Shown piece after piece: positions 1 to 22,976 of a stretch of 64,000 nt of DNA. Below the pieces are notes generated by a model that was not told the origin of the DNA, made no database searches, and saw only the letters and a program-made list of their open reading frames with translations. The translations under genes were made by a program, and so were the position numbers. Every line of letters starts with the position of its first letter. The stretch's first letter is position 1. The DNA comes from Procambarus clarkii (taxonomy: Eukaryota > Arthropoda > Malacostraca > Decapoda > Cambaridae), in contig NC_091173.1 in the NCBI RefSeq assembly GCF_040958095.1, forward strand, positions 14,336,482 to 14,400,481, read 5' to 3'.

Positions 1-211
1 TGTCTTCATTTGGAAGGTTCAGCGTTGCTCGTGAGACAATCAGGTCAACTCGGGCAGAAATAGTGTGTGTGTGTATTCTATAGTATTATGTTGCTATATT
101 TTGTTGTGTATACGGAAATATTACCATCGCCATGCCAAGAGATATTTTATCTTGCGCTTTATATGTAATCGCATCATTTTAATTCATGAAAGAAGGTACT
201 GGTCTTTATAT

Positions 212-215
<4 letters not shown>

Positions 216-290
<75 letters not shown>
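216..290 (+). repeat. (GT)n microsatellite
   Basis: About 37 uninterrupted GT units. Confidence 0.98.
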
Positions 291-291
<1 letters not shown>

Positions 292-561
292 CGTTCAAGT
301 TAGCCGGCTGGAAGACTGCATACAAATTGGATGATTTCAGTCAGTGTGAAGATGGTGTGATGATCTTGTCCTGGAGAGATGGGGGGGAGCAGCGCCCCCT
401 CTCTCCCCCCCCCCTCCCCTACCCAGGGATAGGGAGGATGGGGGGGGGGCCATGGTAGGCCTAGTGGGGAGAGTTTTGCACGTGTTGCTCTTGTTCTTCA
501 TAGTCACCTGCTTTATTCTTTCCTATCCCCCCAGGCTTGCTAATTTCCTCCGTTTGTGCAA

Positions 562-610
562 TCTATCCATATGGATAGACCTAGGTCTATCCATCCTAGG
601 TCTATCCATA
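562..610. repeat. Overlapping perfect palindromes
   Basis: 573-592 (GGATAGACCTAGGTCTATCC) is a perfect 20-bp palindrome. It overlaps TCTATCCATATGGATAGA at 562-579 and is followed by a further CCTAGGTCTATCCAT direct copy. Confidence 0.85.
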
Positions 611-747
611 GAAATGTTATAATAAGTATGTGATGGTTCAATTGATGGTTTGTGAAGAAATGAAGGTATGAATAGCAAGATACGATAAGGGTCGAAACAG
701 TCACTTGATTTGCTAGTTAAAATATAATTCCCGTTGTCAAGGGTCCA

Positions 748-1008
748 GGGGCCAGATTCACGAAAACACTTATGCAAGCACTTACGAACCTGTACATCTT
801 TTGTCAATCTTTGACGGCTTTGTTTCCAATTAGTAACAGCTAATGAGCTCGGAAGCACCAGAAGGCTGTTTATAACAATAACAACAGTTGAATGGGACGT
901 TTTCATGCTTGTAAACTGTTTAATAAATGTAACAAAAGCCGTCAAAGATTGAGGAAAGATGTACACGTTCGTAAGTGCTTGCGTAAGTGCTTTCGTGAAT
1001 CTGGCCCC
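748..1008. mobile_element. MITE-like element with long terminal inverted repeats
   Basis: Left end GGGGCCAGATTCACGAAAAC and right end GTGCTTTCGTGAATCTGGCCCC are inverted. Homology runs inward about 85 bp on both sides (CAAGCACTTACGAACCTGTA against TACACGTTCGTAAGTGCTTG). 261 bp with no coding capacity. A non-autonomous DNA transposon is the simplest reading. Confidence 0.8.
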
Positions 1009-1079
1009 AGGAAGCTTGTACTTAGGCTTACTAAGGTCCCTCCCCCCCCCCCCCATCCCCCACCTACAATAGTTGTCTA

Positions 1080-1215
1080 ACTCCCAGGTATCTATTTGTT
1101 ACTAGGGGAACAGATACATCAGGTGAAAAGAAACGTGCTCAATCGTTTCTGTTCGGCCCGGTGATTGAACCCGGGTCTCTCTCGCATGTGAGCCGAGGAC
1201 TTAGACCACTGAAAG
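1080..1215 (-). mobile_element. tRNA-derived SINE fragment
   Basis: Reverse complement begins TCAGTGGTCTAAGTCCTCGG, has GGGTTCAATCACCGGGCCGA and the ATCTGTTCCCCTAGTAACAA body typical of decapod SINEs. Confidence 0.6.
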
Positions 1216-1380
1216 ACTACTGAAATGTTTTGGAGACAAGTGTATGATAAACCTAATCGACTTACTGCACATCTGACTACCAAAGCTGTCGGCACACATG
1301 ATTACGACGTAGAACGGACACACACATACAGCTTAAAGGAGATACTGAAAAGAAAGTGGGGTTTTTAAGTTCCTGATTAT

Positions 1381-1449
1381 TTGTATTTGTATTGTATTTG
1401 TATTTACAAATACAATACAATATTGCATTTGTATTTACAAATACAAATA
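1381..1449. repeat. Inverted TTTGTATTTGTATT repeat
   Basis: TTTGTATTTGTATTGTATTT GTATTT followed by ACAAATACAATACAA, then a second pair. Forms nested hairpins. Confidence 0.75.
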
Positions 1450-1489
1450 TTTATTCAGGTAAAGTACATACATATAAGGTGAAATACAA

Positions 1490-1562
1490 ATGTTGATGGA
1501 TTTATAGATAGAGCTAGTACATACAATGCCTAAAGTCACTATTACGCAAAGCGTTTCGGGCA
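1490..1562 (-). mobile_element. Retroelement 3' tail, reverse
   Basis: GATGGATTTATAGATAGAGC TAGTACATACAATGCC ... AAGCGTTTCGGGC is the reverse complement of the tail at 2908-3000. Confidence 0.65.
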
Positions 1563-1842
1563 GAAGAGAGTGTGTCGCAGTTCTTAAGGGCACGGTACTT
1601 GTCCCCCCTAATCTTTCTCACACCCCCCCATATCGGATACCGCGCGATATGGATGCAAATCACGCCTGCTGTGTCGCTCTTCTCTAGATAACACCCGGGC
1701 TACAGTGGAGAGAAAAGAACAGGGTCGGGGGTAATTAATTGATTTACTAGGCTGTCGCTGCTCGCTGACTCCTGTGTATGATGCTCTGTCGTCCTGTGTA
1801 TAGTACTTCTCGATGTGTTTCTTCAGACGCTGCCGCGCGCGC

Positions 1843-1844
<2 letters not shown>

Positions 1845-1889
<45 letters not shown>
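1845..1889 (+). repeat. (GT)n microsatellite preceded by (GC)n
   Basis: CGCGCGCGCG run into about 22 GT units, a potential Z-DNA former. Confidence 0.97.
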
Positions 1890-1890
<1 letters not shown>

Positions 1891-1930
1891 TTGTAGTCTG
1901 GTGTGGTTGGGAGCAGGCCTGTGTAGAGAG

Positions 1931-2045
1931 GGAGGTTACCTTGAGATGGTTTCGGGGCTTAGCGTGCCCGCGGCCCGGTCCTGGACCAAGGCCTCCTGGT
2001 TGCTGGACTGGTCAAGCAGGGAAGGGCAAGGCGGGCCAGTTGGCA
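1931..2045 (-). mobile_element. LINE/SINE 3' tail fragment
   Basis: GGTTACCTTGAGATGGTTTC, then GGGGCTTAGCGTGCCCGCGG, the shared tail also seen at 5720, 13280 and (opposite strand) 53310-53400. Confidence 0.7.
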
Positions 2046-2907
2046 AGAACCAACGATTTGAAGCAACGATTTGAACCAACGAACCAACCTTACATTGTGA
2101 TCAGCAGGGTGCCTACTTTAATCAAATTGCTTGCACTATATTTTCTATCGTTCTAGTTCTAGTATTGTATGGTGTTAATTGTAAGTACATCGTGAACACT
2201 ACATGTATATTTACATACCCATACATAAATCATACGTATTTAGCAATGATTGGAAATATAATTAGCAATTTAAAATAGGGCCCTACGTTACCCATCTGGC
2301 CTATTGTCATCTTTGCAATGTCCACGTTGGGGTCCTTTCCCCTGTTTTTAAGGGCTTAGGGTTGTTGAAGGAACCCCTACGTCTAGCATACCCGGAGAGG
2401 GGAGGGGGGAAGGGGGAATGGGGGTCATAAGGCCCCCACCCACGCCCCCTCCTCGGCCCCTAACCCCCACCTTTCCCACCCCTCCACCACCCCCTCTTCC
2501 CATCTCACTGTGACAGGTGTTCTCATTCCACAGTCACTGGCGACCCGCCTTCTGGTCATTTCTGGCTCGTTTTGCCCTCCAGTGATAACACCAAATTGAA
2601 ATCTTGACCTGCAATAACCTGGGCGGGCGGGCCGGATAAGGACACAGATGAGGTCATCAGGCAAGACGTGATAAGGCCTCCAGGGGCAGTAGCGTTGTAA
2701 CCCTCACACACACCCTCCCCGAGGCGTATGGTCCGTCTTTCCGGGCTGCTGCCACCTGGCTCTCGCCCTTACGAAGGTTAGAGGGGGAAGTTGGCGATAG
2801 GGTGCTCCTCTTGGTGACGTGTGGTGGTGATTGTCTCGTGTAGGGTAATGGTGACGTGTGGTGATGATGGTGGTGGTGTCACCATACGCACATCCAGCAA
2901 CCACTTT

Positions 2908-3042
2908 AATGCCCGAAACGCTATGCGTACTAGTGGCTTTAGGTATTGTATGTACTACCTCTATCTTTAAATCTAACAGAATGTTTGTACTGTAACGCTG
3001 CAACTATGTATGTTCTGTTCCTAAATAAATTATTATTATTAA
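2908..3042 (+). mobile_element. Retroelement 3' tail
   Basis: GCCCGAAACGCTATGCGTAC TAGTGGCTTTAGGTATTG ... ending in (TAT)n. Same tail at 26745-26865, 30566-30697 and, in reverse, 1490-1562. Confidence 0.7.
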
Positions 3043-3320
3043 ATACGTCGTATTGTGCGTCTTGCCCATAGCCACCAACACTGGGAGTATCCATCACGGG
3101 CCGTCCAAGAGACGACGAGCCATACCTGGCAATTTGCTCTTAATAACATTGGTGATTAAATACCATTAACCACTCTTGTGTCAATAGTAACGACCTGACC
3201 TGTTGACCCCCCGCCATAAAACCCCTGACTAGGTACTTGTACTATTGTTCGTGAAACATTCTGACACATGTTGCAAATACCAGTAGCGTTTTCTGATTTG
3301 GGAAGCACTCGTGGCACATC

Positions 3321-3360
3321 ATTTTAAGGCACATCAGTGCACTCGAATGTGCCTTAAAAT
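3321..3360. repeat. 14-bp perfect hairpin
   Basis: ATTTTAAGGCACAT and ATGTGCCTTAAAAT are exact complements with a 12-base loop. Confidence 0.85.
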
Positions 3361-3384
3361 TTCAGATAATATAAATACAAGTAT

Positions 3385-3560
3385 GTTGACCAGACCACAC
3401 ACACTAGAAAGCGAAGAGACGGACGACGTTTCTGTCCATCCTGGACCGTTCTCACAATCGACTTGAGAATGGTCCAGGGCGGACCGAAACGTCGTCGTCT
3501 CTTCACTTTCTAGTGTGGGGTTTGGTCAACATATTTCAGCCACGTTATTGTGACGGGGAA
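3385..3560 (+). repeat. Foldback repeat with a GAAAC-flanked hairpin
   Basis: ACACTAGAAAGCGAAGAGAC ... pairs with ... GTCTCTTCACTTTCTAGTGT, arms of about 55 bp. The second arm contains GGTCC AGGGC GGACC GAAACGTCGTC. A degraded copy lies at 44520-44650, sharing the flank CA(C/T)GTTATTGTGAC. Confidence 0.75.
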
Positions 3561-3929
3561 GAGTATTTGGGGGGAGAGGGAGGAGTTAGGTGAGAAATGG
3601 ACAGGGAGGGGTGAGGATAGGGGGGTGGAGGGGGGGGGGGTAATGATAGAGAAGGACTAGGAGGGGTTTGGGGGGGGGGGGTTCACCCCTACCGACATGA
3701 GGTAGGCGTGAAACAACACCTGCACAACTCTTTTTCCCCTCCCCCCCTACACACACACACCTGACTTTGCATGTGTATAATTGAATGGTTGGAGAGAGGA
3801 CGTGCGTGGCCGCACTGGATTGGGTGAAGGGGGAGCCCGCGCCCGGCGTGGGTGTACAGGACCCCAAGTCTGTATTTACGCTGCTTGACTTTCCCTTTTT
3901 AATTGATAGAGGACTTGCGGACATGTCTC

Positions 3930-4120
<191 letters not shown>

Positions 4121-4419
4121 AGTCAGTCAGTCACACGAGTACGCACCAAAAAAAACTGAGCCTCGTCGTGCGTTAACATAGGCGAGCGCAATTAGGTGAG
4201 CATACACACCTTCCCCCTCCCCCCCACACACCCTATCAATTACCCACTCAGGTGACCTCCCGTCCGATTATGTAATTACTGCCTGTTAACTTACTCGATA
4301 TTTCTTTGCATGTTTGAATACTTAATGAGGCGCGCTAGTTGAGCTGCTTGAATATCTCATTATGACTGTTTGCTATTATGGTGTTTGATCTGTTTGCATA
4401 TTTAATAAAGTACGCGTTT

Positions 4420-5690
4420 GGATGTATTCACCTAGTTGTGGTTTGCGGGGGTTGAGCTCTGGCTCTTTGGTCCGGCCTCTCAGCCGTCAGTCAACTGATG
4501 TACAGATTCCTGAGCCTACTGGGCTCTGTCATATCTACATTTGAAACTGTATTTGTGTTGTTTGGCTGCTTTTTGTGCTTTGCTGAATTGCTTTCGTGGG
4601 TGAAAGTGGTGTTGATGGTTTGTGTATGGCAGGTGGTGGTACCACGTGTTGGCTGGCCTCACGCTTGTGTTTCCTCACTGAACTCGTCTGCGTGTCTAGC
4701 CTCATGCACGTCCACTCATTCTACCTTACCACTCTATCTGAACACTCTGGCATTGTACCGTGATGTAGAGTGGTTGAGTGTGCAGGTGTGGTAATGAGTA
4801 GATGTTGTGGTGGTGTAGGTGAAGTAGGACCAGTGTTGCCACAACCAGCTGTGGGGAGTGACGTCACACCGGCCTCTTCCCCCCCCCCCCCTTCCCCCAA
4901 GCCGCCACCAGCAATTAACGTTATTCGTGAAAGGTCGACTGTTTCACAAGTCAAATTTACAGTGTGTACATTCGTGTAAATGTGCTTGTCCGGGGGGTTC
5001 AGCTACAGCTGTTACCTTGAGGTGCTTCAAGGTACCTTCTCTCAACCTGCCTCTCAACTTTTAGTCTACTGGAGTTTAGGTTCTCCAAGGCTTCTGGGAG
5101 CTCGTAGCCTCATTTGAAGGTGTGTGTACGTTCCACTTCTTAGTATTCTTCATTTTGTTTTCACTGTAACAGCGACAAAAGTAGTTTTAATGTTTGTGTG
5201 GCTCGTTTGGGTACTTGGGTACTCGCTTGGGTCCCCATATGCATGTATCACCCGTGTCAAGCACGTCCGTCTGACGTGTGTGAGCTTTCCTGGAAATTTT
5301 GTATGTGGTAATCATTTCTCCTTTAAGTTGTATATTTTCCAGTAAAGTAAGCTTGCATTTAGTTTTCTCATAATTCATACCTCTCAGCTCTGGCATTAGT
5401 CTAGTGTCGTACCTCTAGATTTTATCCAGCTGTCTTATGAGATTAACGAGATAAGGACCACATAAGTGCCGCATATTCCAGAATCTGTCTTACGTGGTAT
5501 AAAAGATTCAGAATGACTCCGTATTCAGGTTTTACATTCAAGTCTTACGTTCGTCAACGTTGCATACGCAGCTGATGATGTTCGTTTGAGGTTGGTTCCG
5601 GGAGACAAGTTGGGTGGGATGTCAACCCTTAGGTCTTTTTTTGGCTGGCTGCCGAAATACAGGAACTCTTGAGGTCGTTAACAGGTAATA
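4420..5690 (-). mobile_element. Long degraded LINE 3' region, same family as 30085
   Basis: 4425-4555 carries the GGGGTTGAGCTCTGGCTCTT block. 5185-5480 has more of the ORF2 body in reverse (TTTGTATGTGGTAATCATTT, CATACCTCTCAGCTCTGGCA). The middle (4560-5185) is decayed or interrupted. Confidence 0.55.
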
Positions 5691-5715
5691 GCCAGACAAT
5701 CATGTGGAGATGTTG

Positions 5716-6240
5716 CTACCTTGCTATGATTTCGGGGCTCAACGTCCCCGCGGCCCGGTCCCCGACCAGGCTACCTGCTTGATGGGGTTCTGGGAGTTCT
5801 TCTACTCCCCAAGCCCGGAACGAGGCCAGGCTTGACTTGTGAGAGCTTAGTCCACCAGGCTGTTGCTTGGAGCGGCCCGTAGGCCCACATACCCACCACA
5901 GCCCGGTTGGTCCGGCACTTCTTGTAGAAAACAATCTAGTTTTCTCTTGAAGATGTCCACGGTTTCCGGCAATATTTCTTATGCTCGCTGGGAGGACGTT
6001 GAACAGCCGCGGACCTCTGATGTTTATACAGTATTCTCTGATTGTGCTTATGACACCTGATTGTGCCTATGGCACCTGATTGTGCCTATGGCACCTGATT
6101 GTGCCTATGGCACCTGATTGTGCCTATGGCACCTGATTGTGCCTATGGCACCTGATTGTGCCTATGGCACCTGATTGTGCCTATGGCACCTGATTGTGCT
6201 TATGGCACCTGATTGTGCCTATGGCACCCGTCAGTAGGGT
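5716..6240 (-). mobile_element. LINE ORF2 C-terminus plus 3' tail, minus strand
   Basis: Minus-strand translation has INIRGPRLFNVLPAS-like and IRNIAGN motifs, then the element's 3' end GACCGGGCCGCGGGGAC GTTGAGCCCC at 5755-5728. A 19-bp minisatellite has expanded in the coding part (6040-6228). Confidence 0.65.
6040..6228 (+). repeat. 19-bp minisatellite
   Basis: Unit CACCTGATTGTGCCTATGG, about nine to ten copies. Each unit junction holds GTGCC TAT GGCAC, a small hairpin. It lies inside a LINE remnant. Confidence 0.95.
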
Positions 6241-6613
6241 GTCACCATTGGTTTATCCTGCAAGCCAGAATTATCCATCCTGTGAAATCAAAACACACGC
6301 AAACTCAATTAAAAATAAAGGAATATGGAATGCATAATATGCAGAATAACAAAATAAATAAAAAAAATCATTGTTATCTAGCACTTAAATATTTCCGAAA
6401 ACAGCGTTGCCTAGACAGGCGACCTTTTGAATGTGAAGAATATTGATGATTGAAGCCAGAGCCTGTGATCCACTGATGATGCCGCCCGAGTATTTCCTCT
6501 CTGGGGTACACAGGTGCTCCAGGTACACGTAGGGTGACAAACCGGACCTGCCGGGGGATTAGTCAGGCGAGCTGGGCGGTGGAGGGGATTGGGCTATGGC
6601 AGAGTTGGATGAG

Positions 6614-6647
6614 GCAAGGCTGGCCTACCTACCTAGGCCAGCCTTGC
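6614..6647. repeat. 14-bp perfect hairpin
   Basis: GCAAGGCTGGCCTA and TAGGCCAGCCTTGC, 6-base loop. Confidence 0.85.
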
Positions 6648-6718
6648 TGCTACCTTGATAGTTCAGGGGGGAGGGGGTTAGTATTCCTGTCACCTCTCTC
6701 CTCAGAACGGTTCATTAA

Positions 6719-6826
6719 CTCACACACTCACTCACTCACTCACTCACTCACTCACTCACTCACTCACTCACTCACTCACTCACTCACTCACTCACTCACT
6801 CACTCACTCACTCACTCACTCACTCA

Positions 6827-6827
<1 letters not shown>
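6719..6827 (+). repeat. (ACTC)n microsatellite
   Basis: About 27 tetranucleotide units, directly followed by (CT)n. Confidence 0.97.

Positions 6828-6897
<70 letters not shown>
6828..6897 (+). repeat. (CT)n microsatellite
   Basis: About 34 CT units abutting the ACTC array. Confidence 0.97.
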
Positions 6898-6900
<3 letters not shown>

Positions 6901-7137
6901 AAGGTGTTTCTTGGTACCTTATATATAGAAGCTCGGTGAAAAGTCTTTGGCTCAATGTTTTACATAGTACCTATTTCACATTCTACCGAGCCTCCGGATC
7001 TCTGGGTGGTAGGGTAGGGGAGGAAGGAGGCTGGCTGGCCGCAGGTGTGGGGTACAACTGCTGACTTCTCAACTCTGACAAACTATTAGAACCACACATC
7101 AAATCAATTACAACTTTTTACTCTGTTTCGTCGACCG

Positions 7138-7232
7138 CCCCCCCCCCTCCCCCTTCCCCCTACCCCCCACCCCCCACCCCCCACCCCCCCCCCCCTCCCA
7201 CCCCCCTCCTCCCCCTCCTCCCCCCCCCCCCT
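7138..7232 (+). repeat. Poly-C tract
   Basis: Nearly pure C with scattered T/A over about 95 bases; G-quadruplex potential on the minus strand. Confidence 0.95.
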
Positions 7233-7671
7233 TTCCTCTCTTCTACCTGATTATCTCGTTTATTGTTAATGGGCCTGCCATTGAGGCGAGGATCTGCCCA
7301 TTATGTCTGCCATTGCCGACCATACAAGTTTTCTTCCTAAGGGGGGGGGGGAAGAGGAGCAGTACCCCCCGAAGAGCAGTAAGGGTGAAGACACAAGCAG
7401 TAGGCATCGTTAAGGCATCCTTCCTGCTTGCTGGCGCTTTGGTCTTTCATCTGCTTCCTACAATGACCTTTAAATACCTTGTTTTAATTAGTTGTGGCGC
7501 CGGGTTAACAGCAGTGGATGATGGTATATCTCATGGTAGTGGTGGGTGGTGGTGGTATGTCTCATGGTAGTGGTGGTGGGTGACAGTACAGGTCATGGTA
7601 GGTTACCATGATGCTTGGTGAAGGCGGTTCATGGTACGCGCCTACAGTGCACCGCATCATCTTAATATGTC

Positions 7672-7966
7672 CATCTACGCACTGGTATGACGGTAGTGTT
7701 AAGATCTACGCACTGGTGTGACGGTAGTGTTAAGATCTACGCACTGGTGTGACGGTAGTGTTAAGATCTACGCACTGGTGTGACGGTAGTGTTAAGATCT
7801 ACGCACTGGTGTGACGGTAGTGTTAAGATCTACGCACTGGTGTGACGGTAGTGTTAAGATCTACGCACTGGTGTGACGGTAGTGTTAAGATCTACGCACT
7901 GGTGTGACGGTAGTGTTAAGATCTACGCACTGGTGTGACGGTAGTGTTAAGATCTACGCACTGGTG
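7672..7966 (+). repeat. 31-bp minisatellite
   Basis: Nine to ten nearly identical tandem units, each containing CGCACTGGTGTGACGGTAG and GTTAAGATCTA. Only the first unit differs visibly (GGTATGACGG). Confidence 0.97.
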
Positions 7967-8059
7967 TTCAGAACTTACTGAAATACATGCCTGTATGAGT
8001 CTCATACACGGCTGTATTTTGTTGACAAGTCAGTATACTTATTAATGTTAGAGAGAGAG

Positions 8060-8060
<1 letters not shown>

Positions 8061-8096
<36 letters not shown>

Positions 8097-8125
8097 TGGG
8101 TACACACACACACACACACACACAC
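8061..8125 (+). repeat. (GATA)n then (CA)n
   Basis: About nine GATA units at 8061-8095 and eleven CA units at 8103-8125. Confidence 0.95.
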
Positions 8126-8450
8126 TAGGATTCATGATTTTTTTTTAATTTGTCGCGCGAATGTCGGATATTCTGTATGAGTTATATCCGTGGTGTGCAG
8201 AAAAAAAAATGTATATTCCATTTACCTTCTTTGTAAAGAGCGCCTTACCTCTACCATAAATTGGTTCAGGACTGATGTTCCCTGTACATTGTGTGTGACG
8301 GACGACCATTGCGCTCAGAGTTACCCCCTGGGGGGGGGGGGGTAGGGGAAGGAAACGGTGGTGTCTGTATATGTATACATATTCTGTATATGTTGCATGC
8401 ATGCATGTATACCGGCTTGAGTGCCACTAACTGGGGGGTGTGTCCGCCAG

Positions 8451-20165
<11,715 letters not shown>

Positions 20166-21919
20166 TTTAAGGCGTTCCATATTTTTTTAATACTTTTTAT
20201 CTCCTTTTGTGTCAAAAGTTATTTATCATTTTTTTTACTACAGTATTTATAATAGGTGTAATATGTTAGATTGGAATAAGTTTGAATTGGGCAAAAACAG
20301 TTTAGGCTTTTGGCTTCTAGGGAGGTGTTCAGTGTAGGCTTGTGGAGGGAATAATGCCAGTTTACATTTTATACAACAAAATGTAGTGCATTTCTTTACT
20401 GTGAAAGTTGTGACCAGTATATGAATTCATCCTCCTGTATTAACAGAGGAAGTTATACAGTTTTGGTTTGAAAGGCCAGAATGGCACAAGGTGTCTGTGT
20501 ACAGGCTAAATCATAAACTACAAGTGTTTGCCCAAGGCCCACAAGCATGTTTTAAAGACACTATAAAAGTAATAGTGTTGAAAAAATTTATGATGATTCC
20601 GAAGGTATGTAGGGAGACGAGCTGTTCTCATAATGTCTGTATAGCGCCATGTACAAAGGAAATGATTTTTGTTATCAATCATTTTATAGATGCAAATAAA
20701 GAGGTGTAAAAATTAGAAGGCAAAAAATGGCTTTCATTTCCCTAGTTCTAATATGGTATAGTATGAATAATCTGGTTAGGTGCCTGTAAGCCCAAGTGTG
20801 ACTTGTTTAGGAATGGCACAGTCATCCAAGAGAACTGTCCAAGCACCTCTCTTCCATCCCACATAGTAGCCTGGCAAACCCCTGCTGGGCTACTGTCAAC
20901 CCTCTTAAGTGTACCTCCTTGTACAGATACTATAGACAGAACTACACAGGAATCGGACAATGTTGGGCCCATGTTCCCCACGGCTAAATAACTGCCTCAA
21001 CGCTATATGACCTCCCTTCGTCGGCAAAAATATTCAGGCTTACAGCTGAATTTTCTTCTTTAAACAATGCTTTAACTTACTCAGCTCACCGACGTTACTC
21101 AGGCCTCACCGCAGATGATCCCTCTGGACGACACAGCACCTGCTCTCTCTACCTGGGAGTATGGTGCACCCTAAGTGACTTAACACCGTGGTAATAATTG
21201 ACGAAGTCATACTCATCAGGAATGGCTTGAGTAAAACTAAGTAGGTTATGTGCTATATTCACAGTTTAACAAATCAACCAAGTAAATATGCATTAGATAA
21301 CTAGTCATAATTGCTTGAGTGTACTCAAACTACAGAGCTTTGGAGATGGTCATCGTGACGGGAGAGCAACCAGACCAGCTTCCATTCACAAAATTGCACA
21401 TGATCACATACAAGCCTCCTCATCTGAGTTTGCTAGAAGTGTAATAATAACTAACAGTAAAACCTTATCCTCTTGCAATTGCACCAGAGTTCATTACTCT
21501 AGTTTCTCGGCAGTAGCCACTATGAAACAACAACCAAAGGTGATCCGCTAACTCAAGATGTTCCAAACGACTTATCTGAGCAAGGATCTCCACTTAACTT
21601 CCACTCAGACTCCTTACCAATGTGTTTCCTTCTGTCGATGCAGAAGATACTGAACACGGGCTTGATATGTCCTTAGAGTTGTCATTAATCTGCATTAAGT
21701 GTTGCCACCAACAGCGTGGCCCCATACTCATGTGAGCTGAAAGACAGAAGGATCACAATGGGCACAGTAGGTTTTAACCACAAACTGGATATTTAATATT
21801 ACAATATATTTCTACACTACACTACACGGAGAAATGGGGCAATTGTGTTCCCCAGTCTGTGCTTCGGAGAAGCTGGTGAGCATTGTGAGGGCAGTACCCC
21901 TCCAGGTTACAATTCTTTT
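20166..21919. other. Intergenic region without recognised gene
   Basis: AT-rich unique-looking DNA to about 20750, then a more balanced stretch (20750-21840) of repeat-like composition. No conserved ORF and no element class could be assigned. Confidence 0.5.
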
Positions 21920-22020
21920 ACTATGTCGTGGCGCAGTCGACTAAGGCACGTTTGGGATCATACCGTACGTAGGTTCGAACCCTCATCACGGCCCTTGTGG
22001 ATTTATTCAATATATTACTG
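21920..22020 (+). mobile_element. tRNA-derived SINE, third family
   Basis: ATGTCGTGGCGCAGTCGACT, then TAGGTTCGAACCCTCATCAC and GGCCCTTGTGGATTTATTCA. Same family as 34595-34700. Confidence 0.75.
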
Positions 22021-22117
22021 TATTATACAGTGGAAGCAAGTCATTTTGTTAATGCCTAAAATAATTTTCAATTTTGGATATTACAGGATAATAAAGGATT
22101 TGCTCTCATCAGTATTT

Positions 22118-22340
22118 ATATAGTGTCACCAGTAACCCCACAGTGTCACCAGTGACCTCAGTGTTACTGGTAACACTGTAAGGTTACTGGTGACACTGTG
22201 AGGTTACTGGTGACACTGTGGGGTTACTGGTGACACTGTGGGGTTACTGGTGACACTGTGGGGTTACTGGTGACACTGTGGGGTTACTGGTGACCCTGTA
22301 AGGTTACTGGTGACACTGTAAGGTTTCTGGTGATAATGAG
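22118..22340 (+). repeat. 20-bp minisatellite
   Basis: Unit GGTTACTGGTGACACTGTGG, about nine copies; the first two copies are in inverted sense (CACTGTGTCACCAGTAACC-like). Confidence 0.93.
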
Positions 22341-22976
22341 TAGGTATATATATTGCTTGCACTGTGTGAACCTCACAAACACTGTAGGGACACTGTACCG
22401 ACCGAGTGACACTGTAAGTTCAGTGATAGCACTGTATTAATCTGAATATTAAAGTTAAAATGTTGGCATTATTCAGTATCATCCGAGTGATGCTGTATAC
22501 TTAAAGTTCCCTGTAGAGAACATGCAATAATTTTAATACAATTATATTTCAATTTCTTTCTTTATTATGCACCCCATACCCATCCCGTGGGCGGTGGTGT
22601 AAAGGATTACAGAGGCACATAATCGGTTCAGGAACTGAACCCTCTAGTTCATTTAGCTAAGCAAATAACAATCTTTTGACGCTAGTTACACAATTATTAA
22701 TGTTATATATACATGTATACATATACATACATGTACATATATATACATATACATACACTTACATATTTAATCACCTACACAAATACACACATCAATAACC
22801 TTTTATATCACAAGTGATTCAACAAGAGGCTCACAACAGTAGTTAGGAAATTTATCAACTTCTTAACGTTTTCTTTGTTTCTTTAAGAAAAATCCTTCGG
22901 ACATTTAAGAATTTTTTATTTAGCAGTCTGGGGCGAGATCTCGTGGCAGAATATATATTCGAACCCCAGTTGGAAA

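Noticed and set aside
186-458. Open frames of alternating Cys-Val over GT tracts (also 1778-2156, 3785-4181)
   Set aside because: Pure translation of dinucleotide repeats; no start context, splice support or conservation.
7672-7966. CRISPR-like regular repeat
   Set aside because: The 31-bp units are directly tandem with no unique spacers, in a eukaryotic context.
20710-21840. Possible solo long terminal repeat or other mobile element
   Set aside because: Composition looks repeat-like, but no terminal motif, target duplication or coding remnant could be identified by eye.
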